Source: Bacteroidales bacterium
Lineage (GTDB): Bacteria > Bacteroidota > Bacteroidia > Bacteroidales > UBA932
Direction: 5' to 3'
DNA: 24,564 nucleotides
Assembly: GCA_017471085.1 (NCBI GenBank)
Contig: JAFUWW010000032.1
Coordinates: 1 to 24,564 of the forward strand
Shown: positions 1 to 7,744 of the stretch, one piece after another
Layout of the letters: each line of letters begins with the position of its first letter
Numbering within the stretch: position 1 is the stretch's first letter
Translations under genes and position numbers: made by a program
Notes under the pieces: generated by a model
The model's database searches: none
Told to the model about the DNA's origin: nothing
The model's input: the letters and a program-made list of their open reading frames with translations, nothing else

Positions 1-5
1 ACAGA

Positions 6-150
6 CCCTATCGACCCAAAACCTTGCCGCGTTGACGGCCGCAGGGCATTCCAAGGCCGATTTCGTGGCAACGCGGCAACGAAACGGGCCCTATCGACCC
101 AAAACCTTGCCGCGTTGACGGCCGCAGGGCTCTCCAGGGCCGATTTCGTG
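6..150. repeat. Direct repeat, two 62-bp copies with an 83-bp period
   Basis: Copy 1 (6-67) and copy 2 (89-150) match except at three positions, separated by a 21-bp spacer (68-88). The spacer holds an 11-bp sequence (69-79) that is the exact reverse complement of an 11-mer in each copy (24-34 and 107-117), so each unit can form stem-loops. A degenerate trace of the repeat start recurs at about 196-210. The whole 1-315 stretch has no convincing gene; it contains this repeat, a 21-bp tandem repeat and the terminator of the downstream-facing ABC gene. The repeat may continue past the left edge. It could be an intergenic repetitive element; no transposase is visible. Confidence 0.8.
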
Positions 151-250
151 ATCAACACGGCAGAACAGAGACCAGAATGGCCGACCGGACGGGAAATCGG
201 CCCAAAACCTGGCAGAGCAGGGGCAGGGGCAGCGGCCGTCACCAACCACA

Positions 251-292
251 AATGTCACAATCACCGACAAAAATGTCACAGGCACCGACAAA
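251..292. repeat. 21-bp tandem repeat, two copies
   Basis: Units 251-271 and 272-292 differ at two positions. Each contains TGTCAC followed by CACCGACAAA. The second unit runs into the A-tract that forms the T-tail of the minus-strand terminator. Function unknown. Confidence 0.75.
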
Positions 293-312
293 AAAAAACA
301 CCTCCCCGGAGG
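290..312 (-). terminator. Rho-independent terminator of the HprK-S26-PqqD-ABC cassette
   Basis: Read on the minus strand, a short GC-rich hairpin (CCTCC paired with GGAGG, 301-312) is followed after two bases by nine T (290-298). It lies just after the ABC gene stop codon. The stem is short with a tight loop, so strength is uncertain. Confidence 0.6.
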
Positions 313-315
313 GCA

Positions 316-1938
316 TCAGCCTACTGTCACGGTGCTGTCGGCAAAACGGACTACGGCTTCCCGGTGGGAGATGAACAGGATGGTCTTTTTTCCGTGATAA
401 CGTGCATGAAGGTTTTGGAGCAGCTGCAGCTCGGTGGCCGCATCTATAGCAGAAGTGGATTCGTCCAGGATCAGGACGCCGCCGGGCTTCAGAAGGGCAC
501 GGGCTATTGCGATACGCTGGGCCTGTCCTTCGCTGAGGCCGCTTCCCACTTCACCGCAGGGAGTGTCCAATCCCAGGGGAAGGTCAAAAACGAAGCCTGC
601 GACAGCTGTTTCCAGCGCCTCCCGCAACTGTTCTTCGGTAGCCTCCGGAGCCGCCAGCAGGAGGTTGCTCCGGACGGTGCCGCTCAAAAGCGAATTCCCC
701 TGCGGAATGTACATGAAATTGCCCCTGAGGGCATATCCGGCCTTGTGCCCGGCGATGGTGATAGCCCCTTCCGAAGGCTTCAGGAGGCCCAGGATTAGGC
801 GGATCAGGGTACTTTTGCCGATTCCGGTCGGACCGGAGATGGCAGTCATCGACCCGGCGGGGAATGTGCAGGAGAAGTCCTTGAACACAGGTTCTTCCTG
901 CCCGGGATAAGTGTAGGTGACATGACTGACCATAACATCCGGGACAGCCACCAGCAGGACAGGCTTTTCCTGCGGTTCCTCTTCCAGTTCCTCCAGCTCC
1001 ATCAGGCGTTCCACGGAAGCAAGGGCATTGATGAAGGCCGGAACCTGGCGGCCGAATTCGGCAATGGGGCGTTGCACCTGGCCCACCAACTGCAGGAAGG
1101 CTGTCATCATGCCGTATGTGACCGTTCCGCCGCGGATGCCCAGGATTCCCCAGAGGAAGGCAGCGGCATGGCCGGCCTGGAAGCCGAAGAACATGAGACC
1201 GCGGGCAACGGCATTGTAGTTCAAGCGTTTGCGGGTATTGTCCTCCACATCGACCTGATACCACCCGAATTTGTCCAGCACCCGCTCCACGGTGGTGAGC
1301 GTCAGGACCAGCACCCGATGCTGCAGGCTCTCCTGCATGAGCTGCTGAAGGTCGCTCTCCCGGGCGCGGATGGCCGCCTGCAGGCGCCTCAACTGCTTGA
1401 AAAACAGCTTGGAGCCGAATACGGCAAACGCCATGAGGACAACCAGCAACCACAGCAGATTCGGGGCCATGGTCATGAGATAGGCCGATGCCGCCAGCAG
1501 CTGCAGCGCCGTTATCACCATGCCCGGCATCCAGGAAGTCAGCAGCTCCGACACCACCCGGATATCTTCTTCCAGACGGTTCACCGTATCGCCCGACAAG
1601 AACTTTTCCCGTCCATCCCACCTGCTTTCCAACACATGCGAGAAGAACCCTTTCCGGAGGAAATTCTGGGTCTTCACCTGGTTGTAACCGTCCCACCATC
1701 CTGTAAAGAGATTGACCCCGATCTGCACCAGCAGGATACCGGCAAAAAGGCCGATGGCAGGGCCCAGTGCAGCATCCACGGCACCTGTTGCCATGTCCAC
1801 CAGCCGCTTGCTCATGGCGACAAAGCCCAGCGAAGCGGCAATTCGCACCACACCGGCGGCGACGCTCACCAGCATCCGCCACCGGACCGGCCGGGAGGTG
1901 CTCCAGAGGAACTTCAGGCAGGCGCGGACGTCTTTCAT
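316..1938 (-). CDS. ABC exporter, fused permease and ATPase
   Basis: A 540-residue type I ABC exporter half-transporter that probably works as a homodimer in the inner membrane. The first 300 or so residues hold hydrophobic membrane segments. The ATPase domain follows, with Walker A GPTGIGKST near 366, Q-loop YIPQG, signature LSEGQ near 466, Walker B VLILDE near 488 and switch histidine FISHRE near 522, so ATP hydrolysis looks intact. There is no N-terminal C39 peptidase domain, so it would not cleave a leader peptide itself. It starts 3 bp after the PqqD-like gene and is last in the cassette. Context suggests export of a modified peptide; the substrate is not visible, and a lipid or drug substrate cannot be excluded. 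Confidence 0.9.
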   Translation of the reverse strand: MKDVRACLKFLWSTSRPVRWRMLVSVAAGVVRIAASLGFVAMSKRLVDMATGAVDAALGPAIGLFAGILLVQIGVNLFTGWWDGYNQVKTQNFLRKGFFSHVLESRWDGREKFLSGDTVNRLEEDIRVVSELLTSWMPGMVITALQLLAASAYLMTMAPNLLWLLVVLMAFAVFGSKLFFKQLRRLQAAIRARESDLQQLMQESLQHRVLVLTLTTVERVLDKFGWYQVDVEDNTRKRLNYNAVARGLMFFGFQAGHAAAFLWGILGIRGGTVTYGMMTAFLQLVGQVQRPIAEFGRQVPAFINALASVERLMELEELEEEPQEKPVLLVAVPDVMVSHVTYTYPGQEEPVFKDFSCTFPAGSMTAISGPTGIGKSTLIRLILGLLKPSEGAITIAGHKAGYALRGNFMYIPQGNSLLSGTVRSNLLLAAPEATEEQLREALETAVAGFVFDLPLGLDTPCGEVGSGLSEGQAQRIAIARALLKPGGVLILDESTSAIDAATELQLLQNLHARYHGKKTILFISHREAVVRFADSTVTVG

Positions 1939-1941
1939 GGC

Positions 1942-2214
1942 CTATGCTTCTTCCGCTACTCCTTCCCTGATCCACACCGCAGCCACTTTGCCGGCATCTT
2001 CCAGCGCCTGCGCAAAAGTGACTTCGTACTTGTCGGTCAGGAGTTTGGCGAGGTCTTCCACCGTAAAGTCTTTCCCGGACACCGACTCCCACAAATAAGC
2101 GGCCGAAGCGTTGAGCGACAGCATCTTGTTGAAGTTCACCTGGGAGAGTCCCTCCCCCACTACGATGAATTCTCCGCACAGGGAGCGGAGCACGAATCCT
2201 TCCTTGATTCTCAT
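1942..2214 (-). CDS. PqqD-like peptide-chaperone (RiPP recognition element) protein
   Basis: A 90-residue protein resembling the PqqD family, small winged-helix proteins that bind the leader of a ribosomal peptide and present it to modifying enzymes. The N-terminal strand region (RIKEGFVLRSLCGEFIVV), the central NASAAYLWESV segment and the following helix (VEDLAKLLTDKYEV) fit the family. I chose the ATG at 2214, which overlaps the TGA of the upstream peptidase gene as ATGA, over an in-frame ATG at 2271 that would lie inside that gene. It sits between an S24/S26 peptidase and an ABC exporter. No radical-SAM partner or precursor gene is visible nearby. Confidence 0.85.
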   Translation of the reverse strand: MRIKEGFVLRSLCGEFIVVGEGLSQVNFNKMLSLNASAAYLWESVSGKDFTVEDLAKLLTDKYEVTFAQALEDAGKVAAVWIREGVAEEA

Positions 2215-2630
2215 ATCAGTCTTCTGTAAATTGCCAAAATATATCTTCTGAAGGGCTTCAGGGTATGCCACAGGCGGCCTTTTCCCGGAACCACTTCCTT
2301 ATTCCCTTTTATCACGGCCACCACAGTCCCCATTACATCGGCCTTGGTGCAGGATTCCGTGCCGGCGATGTTGCCGTCGCCCATGAGGGTGAGACGGTCT
2401 CCATCGACCCGGACCAGACGGTGCAGGACATAGCGGCCGGGCAGGCGTACCAGGATGATGTCTCCCACTTCCACGTCCGGTTTTTTGCGGAGGCGGACGC
2501 TGTCCCTGCCGCCCCGGATGAAAGGAAGCATGCTGCTGCCCAGCGGAGTGAAGGTCACTTCCCGGCCTTCATTCAGCAAGCTGCCGGCTTCTTCCAGCAG
2601 GATTTCGTTGGGCAGAATACGCTTATCCAT
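2211..2630 (-). CDS. S24/S26 family serine peptidase, signal-peptidase-like
   Basis: A 139-residue protein with the signal peptidase I-like fold motifs: GSSMLPF with probable nucleophile S33, GDIILVRLPG, then YVLHRLV with H70 where bacterial signal peptidase I has the general-base lysine, and MGDGN as box E. A Ser-His pair is the arrangement known from ER and archaeal type signal peptidases. No membrane segment precedes S33; the C-terminus is a basic, partly hydrophobic helix. The ATG at 2630 overlaps the end of the HprK-like gene by 8 bp; a longer frame upstream would run inside that gene and is rejected. The likely role is cutting the leader of the cassette's unknown peptide substrate, which is inference from context. 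Confidence 0.85.
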   Translation of the reverse strand: MDKRILPNEILLEEAGSLLNEGREVTFTPLGSSMLPFIRGGRDSVRLRKKPDVEVGDIILVRLPGRYVLHRLVRVDGDRLTLMGDGNIAGTESCTKADVMGTVVAVIKGNKEVVPGKGRLWHTLKPFRRYILAIYRRLI

Positions 2631-3489
2631 GTACCGTCTCGTAACAAAGCTGCGCTGCATCCCGGTCCGGCAGGCAGTCCAGGATAAAACAGGGGACCCG
2701 CCCTGCCAGGGCCGATAAAGTCCTGTGCCACCCTTCCGCCAACGTACTGAAAGGCCGGAAAGACGACGCCGATGCCAAGATGGAAGCATAGGCCTGGATC
2801 ACGGGGAGCCGCTGGATGCGATTTTCCGGAGCCTGGCGGATGCGGACAATGGCGCCCACCGGCACATCCTCGGCCTTGTAGCACGGTGTTTTTCCGCTCC
2901 AGGGCGAACCGTACACGCGCACTGAGCCGTCTTTTTCCACCTTGAGGATGGGATTGTCGTCGTTCAGGAGTTCCGTTCCGGGGATGTGCTTGATCCAGAG
3001 GCTGCTGTGAGTGCTTTTTCCGGTGCCGCTCCGGCCCAGGAACAGATAGCCCTTCCCGGCGTTCATCACCACGGAGGAATGCATCTCCAGCGCTCCCTCA
3101 CAGGCGGTGGCGAAGGCGAAGAGCAGCATCAGCGCGTTGTTGACGGCGAAGTGGACATCGGCCCCCTCCAGCTTGAGCTGCGCCTGACGGAAGGCCTTGT
3201 CCGAGAGCATCGTCCCGGAAAGAGGTTTCCCCGGCAGGGAAGAGAACCGGAACCGGTACCCCCCTTCATACGTGTCGATGGTGATCTCCGGAAACCCCGG
3301 CCCGTCATCGGTCTTGAACAGTTCCTGGAAACTCACTTCCGGAAGCCTTTCCACTATCCGGAGGGAGAAAAGCGGCGATTCCATCCCTTCACTGACCTGG
3401 AAAGGACCCAGGTTTTCGGGCATGACAATCCCTTCCGGACGCTCGACCCGGAACCGGAATCCGGCCACAATATAATCCGCTTGCTTCAT
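2623..3489 (-). CDS. HPr-kinase/PEPCK-like P-loop protein (ScmC-like)
   Basis: A 288-residue protein whose C-terminal half resembles the HPr kinase/PEP carboxykinase fold. Visible motifs are a P-loop GRSGTGKST near residue 151, an acidic LLNDDNPIL motif near 175, and GSPWSGK near 200, typical of HprK-like proteins in peptide-modification clusters. The N-terminal half is not recognised. Related proteins include ScmC of the SynChlorMet cassette, beside the PqqD-like ScmD, and the kinase that phosphorylates paeninodin-type lasso peptides. Phosphorylation of a peptide is therefore a reasonable but unproven role; carbon-catabolite HprK is unlikely given context. It is first in the cassette, with a -7 box only 6 nt before its ATG. 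Confidence 0.8.
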   Translation of the reverse strand: MKQADYIVAGFRFRVERPEGIVMPENLGPFQVSEGMESPLFSLRIVERLPEVSFQELFKTDDGPGFPEITIDTYEGGYRFRFSSLPGKPLSGTMLSDKAFRQAQLKLEGADVHFAVNNALMLLFAFATACEGALEMHSSVVMNAGKGYLFLGRSGTGKSTHSSLWIKHIPGTELLNDDNPILKVEKDGSVRVYGSPWSGKTPCYKAEDVPVGAIVRIRQAPENRIQRLPVIQAYASILASASSFRPFSTLAEGWHRTLSALAGRVPCFILDCLPDRDAAQLCYETVHG

Positions 3490-3495
3490 ATTTTA

Positions 3496-3503
3496 CAAAG
3501 ATA
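3496..3503 (-). promoter_or_regulatory. Promoter -7 box of the HprK-S26-PqqD-ABC cassette
   Basis: On the minus strand this reads TATCTTTG, a full match to the Bacteroidota -7 consensus TAnnTTTG, preceded by a run of eight T. It ends 6 nt before the ATG, so the mRNA would have almost no leader. No convincing -33 TTTG box is seen. Confidence 0.6.
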
Positions 3504-3627
3504 AAAAAAACTTCCGAAACCTTGGCTCCTTCCGGCATCTTTGTCCGCAGCACCTGCCTTTGCATGGAAAAGGAGAGTTTTTTGAAAGGTTCTGGTCGGT
3601 TTCTGGCATCCGGACAGGTTCAGATGA

Positions 3628-4860
<1,233 letters not shown>

Positions 4861-4884
4861 TACCACAGCGGACACATAACACAG

Positions 4885-4907
4885 AAAAAGGGAGGTGAAA
4901 ACCTCCC
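4885..4907 (-). terminator. Terminator after tRNA-Pro, possibly bidirectional
   Basis: GGGAGGT (4890-4896), loop GAAA, ACCTCCC (4901-4907) forms a perfect 7-bp stem. On the minus strand it is followed by a five-T tail, closing the tRNA-Glu/rpsT/tRNA-Pro unit. On the plus strand it lies 29 bp after the esterase stop with a poorer T-tail, so it may also end that gene. Confidence 0.85.
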
Positions 4908-4917
4908 TTGATTTCTG

Positions 4918-4991
4918 TCGAGATGATCCGACTCGAACGGACGACCCCCACGTCCCGAACGTGGTGCGCTAGCCAACTGCGCTACATCTCG
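4918..4991 (-). tRNA. tRNA-Pro (CGG)
   Basis: All arms fold on the minus strand: acceptor CGAGATG with CATCTCG and discriminator A, D-stem GCGC/GCGC, anticodon stem CCACG/CGTGG with loop TTCGGGA (anticodon CGG), and T-arm GTCCG-TTCGAGT-CGGAT. C1-G72 and A73 are typical of bacterial tRNA-Pro. The 3' CCA is not encoded. It lies 17 bp after rpsT and before a terminator. Confidence 0.95.
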
Positions 4992-5008
4992 ATGCCTATC
5001 TGCCTTTT

Positions 5009-5263
5009 TTAGGCAAGCTTGTTGATGTATACGGCCAGACCGCTCTTGAGGTTGGCTGCCTTGTTCTTGTGAATGACGCCGATCTTGGCCAGCTTGTCAA
5101 TCATTGCGTACACCTTGGGAGCATTCTCCTGGGCTGCAGCCTTATCTGTGGTATTACGAAGGTCGCGGATCGCGTTCCGCGTTGTTTTTGCATAATACTT
5201 GTTATGCAATCTGTGACGCTCGCTCTGGCGGGCGGCTCTTTGAGCAGATTTAGTGTTTGCCAT
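5009..5263 (-). CDS. rpsT: 30S ribosomal protein S20
   Basis: An 84-residue basic protein with the full-length S20 pattern: the N-terminus [18 protein letters not shown], a helix rich in Arg and Lys, and the C-terminal [19 protein letters not shown] segment. S20 binds 16S rRNA early in small-subunit assembly. The ATG at 5263 lies 21 nt after the tRNA-Glu end (18 nt after its CCA) in an AT-rich spacer without a Shine-Dalgarno site, and no separate promoter box is visible there. It is therefore probably expressed from the tRNA-Glu promoter and read on into tRNA-Pro. Confidence 0.98.
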   Translation of the reverse strand: MANTKSAQRAARQSERHRLHNKYYAKTTRNAIRDLRNTTDKAAAQENAPKVYAMIDKLAKIGVIHKNKAANLKSGLAVYINKLA

Positions 5264-5284
5264 TATTTTATTTTTTATATTTGG

Positions 5285-5356
5285 TAGTGGGTAGGAGAAT
5301 CGAACTCCTATTGCGGGAATGAAAATCCCGAGTACTAACCGTTATACGAACCCACC
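5285..5356 (-). tRNA. tRNA-Glu (TTC)
   Basis: The cloverleaf is complete on the minus strand: acceptor GGTGGGT/ACCCACT (with a G1-U72 wobble), D-arm, anticodon stem CGGGA/TCCCG with loop TTTTCAT (anticodon TTC), and T-arm AGGAG-TTCGATT-CTCCT. The discriminator is A, and the next three bases (5284-5282) read CCA, so the 3' end may be encoded. First gene of the tRNA-rpsT-tRNA unit. Confidence 0.95.
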
Positions 5357-5370
5357 AAACTTTGGGACTG

Positions 5371-5401
5371 CAAAGGTAAGAATTTTTTATTAACAAGCAA
5401 A
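5371..5401 (-). promoter_or_regulatory. Promoter of tRNA-Glu/rpsT/tRNA-Pro
   Basis: On the minus strand, a -33 TTTG (5398-5401) is separated by exactly 19 bp from a -7 TACCTTTG (5371-5378), an ideal Bacteroidota housekeeping promoter. The tRNA 5' end follows 14 bp later. It is the best-formed promoter in the window. Confidence 0.85.
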
Positions 5402-5402
5402 A

Positions 5403-6407
5403 TTATTTTTCATCTTTTTTCCATTCGAATGAATAGAGCAAAGATTCCACCTGGCGGAGGTATTGGCGCTTGTCGTACTTGGGAGCATACACAAATGCCT
5501 CCAGCACAATGATATACTTGCCATCCTGGCTATAGAAGGAGTGCGAGACGAAAGGGCCGCCCATAAAATCGCCATGCACCTCCCAGAAGCCGCGGGTCTC
5601 CACAAATTCCCTTCCGTGGTAGCGCAGATAGCGCATGGAAGGCTCGATGGCAGTGGACGTAGTCATGTACGAACCGTCGAACATGCCCGGCACGTTCTCC
5701 TGCATAATCCGATTGCGGTTGGAGATGATGTTGTTCAAGGTAAACAGGCCCTCCACTTCCTGGACAGGGTACTTGTAGATAAGGACCGTCTGGTTGGTGT
5801 ACTGCTTTTCATCGGCAATCCAAACGAAAGAGTTCGTGGCCTTGCGGAGTTTGTAGCCGGAGGGGAAATGGACGGTGCCGCCGGTGACAGCCTCCACAGG
5901 GTCGCGCAGTTTCAGCTCTTCGTACAGTTTGGCATTGTCGATGATGCGGTCCCTTTCGGCCTGCTCGAAATACTCGGCCACCTGGGCTCCGTTCTCCTGG
6001 AAGAGTTGGACGGCGCCCTCTTCGTCGTAGGCGTTGATCTGGGCCACTACCTGCGGCTGCGCCCACTGGTTGGTACGATAGACCATGCCGGTACTCTGGT
6101 TCTGCGGATTGATGTTCACGATGAGGATGTTCCGGTGCATCTTGAACATGTTGTTGAAGGTGCCGGTGGGCACGTTGGAGAGCGTGAAGAGCGGCTCCCG
6201 CTGGGCCAGGTACGGACAGTCATCGGCCAGCACGCCGCGGATGGCCACCCCAAGGTTGCCCTCCCACTGGTCACGGTCTATCACCACCAGCACTTCGCCG
6301 GCCTTGCCGCTTACGTTGGGCAGCAGGTTTCCTTTTTTCCCATTCTTGCAGCCGACCAGGGCCAACAGACAGGCAGTCAGCGCGAAAATTTTATTAAAGC
6401 ATCTCAT
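5403..6407 (-). CDS. DUF4837 family lipoprotein
   Basis: A 334-residue protein recognised as DUF4837, a Bacteroidota-restricted family of unknown function. The N-terminus is a lipoprotein signal with lipobox LVGC (C20), followed by basic residues, which favours a periplasmic-facing position. The body contains the conserved GEVLVVIDRDQWEG segment and a C-terminal GPFVSHSFYSQDGKYIIVLEAFVYAP segment. I chose the ATG at 6407; a TTG two codons earlier is less likely. It starts 2 bp after the rseP stop and is last in the operon with the M23 peptidase, dxr and rseP, suggesting an envelope role. No catalytic motif is evident. Confidence 0.88.
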   Translation of the reverse strand: MRCFNKIFALTACLLALVGCKNGKKGNLLPNVSGKAGEVLVVIDRDQWEGNLGVAIRGVLADDCPYLAQREPLFTLSNVPTGTFNNMFKMHRNILIVNINPQNQSTGMVYRTNQWAQPQVVAQINAYDEEGAVQLFQENGAQVAEYFEQAERDRIIDNAKLYEELKLRDPVEAVTGGTVHFPSGYKLRKATNSFVWIADEKQYTNQTVLIYKYPVQEVEGLFTLNNIISNRNRIMQENVPGMFDGSYMTTSTAIEPSMRYLRYHGREFVETRGFWEVHGDFMGGPFVSHSFYSQDGKYIIVLEAFVYAPKYDKRQYLRQVESLLYSFEWKKDEK

Positions 6408-6409
6408 AA

Positions 6410-7744
6410 TCAATGTATTAATCTACCAATATCGTTTCCAAAAGCGAGCACCATCAGCAGGAGCAGCAGCACCATTCCTATCATCTGCGTAATCATGAGG
6501 AAACGGTCGCTGGGCTTGCGGCGGGTCACCATCTCATACAGACAAATCACAATGTGGCCGCCGTCCAGCGCCGGAATGGGAAGCAGGTTCATCACGCCCA
6601 GCATGATGGAAAGCAGCGCCAAAATATAGAGGAACTGATACCAGTCCCAGGCCGACGGAAACACCTGGCCGATGGCGATGAAACTGCCCACCGACTTATA
6701 TGCCTCCGTCTTGGGCGTAGCCACCAGGCGCAGATCCTGCAGGTACCCTCCCACCGTACTCCAGGCCAGCTTGCAGCCTGCAGGGACAGCCTTCAGCAGC
6801 GAATAGGTGCGGTACTGCACGGAAGGATTCCGGAAGAAAACGCCCAGCCTTCCCAGGCTGTCTACCTGGAGCGGGAAGGAAAGCGAATCCGCCCCGCGGA
6901 GGACGGAAACAGGGATTATCTCGCCGGGATGCTCCCGCATAATCTTCTGGGCGTCCTGCAGATACGGGGTGGCCAGTCCGTTCACGGCGGCGATCCTGTC
7001 CCCTTTCGCCAGACCGGCATCCCGGTTCACCGACCCTTCCATCACGCTGTCCACCACGAACGGAAGCGCAAGGTCGAACATTCCGGGGGTGTTCACCACT
7101 TCTCCCAGCAGGGACTGGTCGATATAGATGTCCAGCGTGTCTTTCCCGCGGAGGACCGTGGCTTTACGGGCCTGGCGGCGGGCCAGGTCGGCCTGAAGGG
7201 AGAGGAAGTCCTCCGGGACATAATCGTCGAAGCGGAGGATGCGGTCGCCGGTGCGGAAGCCCATCTCGTACCCCAGGTCGTTGACATACACGGGATTGTC
7301 GTTGGGGACGAAAGTAGACCCCCAGATGGCCAGGATCACGATATACAGGACGATGGCGAGGATGAAATTGTTCAGCACGCCCCCCGCCATGACCAGCAGC
7401 CGCTGCCAGGCAGGCCTGGTGCGGAATTCCCAGGGCTGCGGCGGCTGCCTGAGCTGCTCCGTGTCCATGGATTCGTCTACCATGCCGGAAATTTTGCAAT
7501 AGCCGCCCAGCGGAAGCCAGCCGATGCCGTATTCCGTTTCCCACGAAGCCGCGGCCGGGACCAGTTTCACGAACCAAGGGGCCTTGGTGGAAAAGAGCTT
7601 CACGCCCCGCGCATCGAAGAACAGGAAGAACTTGTCCACCCGGATCCGGAAAATCTTGGCCCACATGAAATGCCCGGCCTCATGGATGATGATGAGGACG
7701 GACAGGGCCAGGATCACCTGGAGGATTTTCAGGAGTACTGTCAT
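6410..7744 (-). CDS. rseP: RIP zinc metalloprotease RseP (site-2 protease)
   Basis: A 444-residue inner-membrane intramembrane protease. The first membrane helix carries the zinc-binding HEAGH motif (H21-H25), and the C-terminal part carries NLLPIPALDGGH with the third ligand region. PDZ-like domains lie between, including the segment VMEGSVNRDAGLAKGDRIAAVNG. Site-2 proteases cleave membrane-embedded anti-sigma factors and remnant signal peptides. The ATG at 7744 overlaps the dxr stop as ATGA; an upstream in-frame ATG at 7765 would lie inside dxr. The dxr-rseP pairing is widely conserved in bacteria. Confidence 0.96.
   Translation of the reverse strand: MTVLLKILQVILALSVLIIIHEAGHFMWAKIFRIRVDKFFLFFDARGVKLFSTKAPWFVKLVPAAASWETEYGIGWLPLGGYCKISGMVDESMDTEQLRQPPQPWEFRTRPAWQRLLVMAGGVLNNFILAIVLYIVILAIWGSTFVPNDNPVYVNDLGYEMGFRTGDRILRFDDYVPEDFLSLQADLARRQARKATVLRGKDTLDIYIDQSLLGEVVNTPGMFDLALPFVVDSVMEGSVNRDAGLAKGDRIAAVNGLATPYLQDAQKIMREHPGEIIPVSVLRGADSLSFPLQVDSLGRLGVFFRNPSVQYRTYSLLKAVPAGCKLAWSTVGGYLQDLRLVATPKTEAYKSVGSFIAIGQVFPSAWDWYQFLYILALLSIMLGVMNLLPIPALDGGHIVICLYEMVTRRKPSDRFLMITQMIGMVLLLLLMVLAFGNDIGRLIH

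Noticed and set aside
6..150. Left-edge repeat as a CRISPR array
   Set aside because: There are only two units of about 62 bp with a 21-bp spacer, and no cas genes. Repeat and spacer lengths do not fit.
91..291. A 66-codon minus-strand frame across the left-edge repeats, considered as a RiPP precursor
   Set aside because: It lies after the cassette's terminator, is built from the repeat DNA, and shows no leader/core pattern or Shine-Dalgarno site.
584..2229. Long open frames overlapping the ABC exporter and PqqD-like genes in other frames on both strands
   Set aside because: The ABC exporter has every ATPase motif in order; the alternative frames show Arg/Gly/Pro-rich shadow composition.
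2630..2789. Longer N-terminus for the S24/S26 peptidase
   Set aside because: The extra residues come from the other frame of the HprK-like gene and precede no known domain part; the ATG at 2630 gives the usual small coupled overlap.
4885..5401. tRNA genes as an integration site with att repeats
   Set aside because: No integrase and no direct repeat of a tRNA 3' end is visible nearby.
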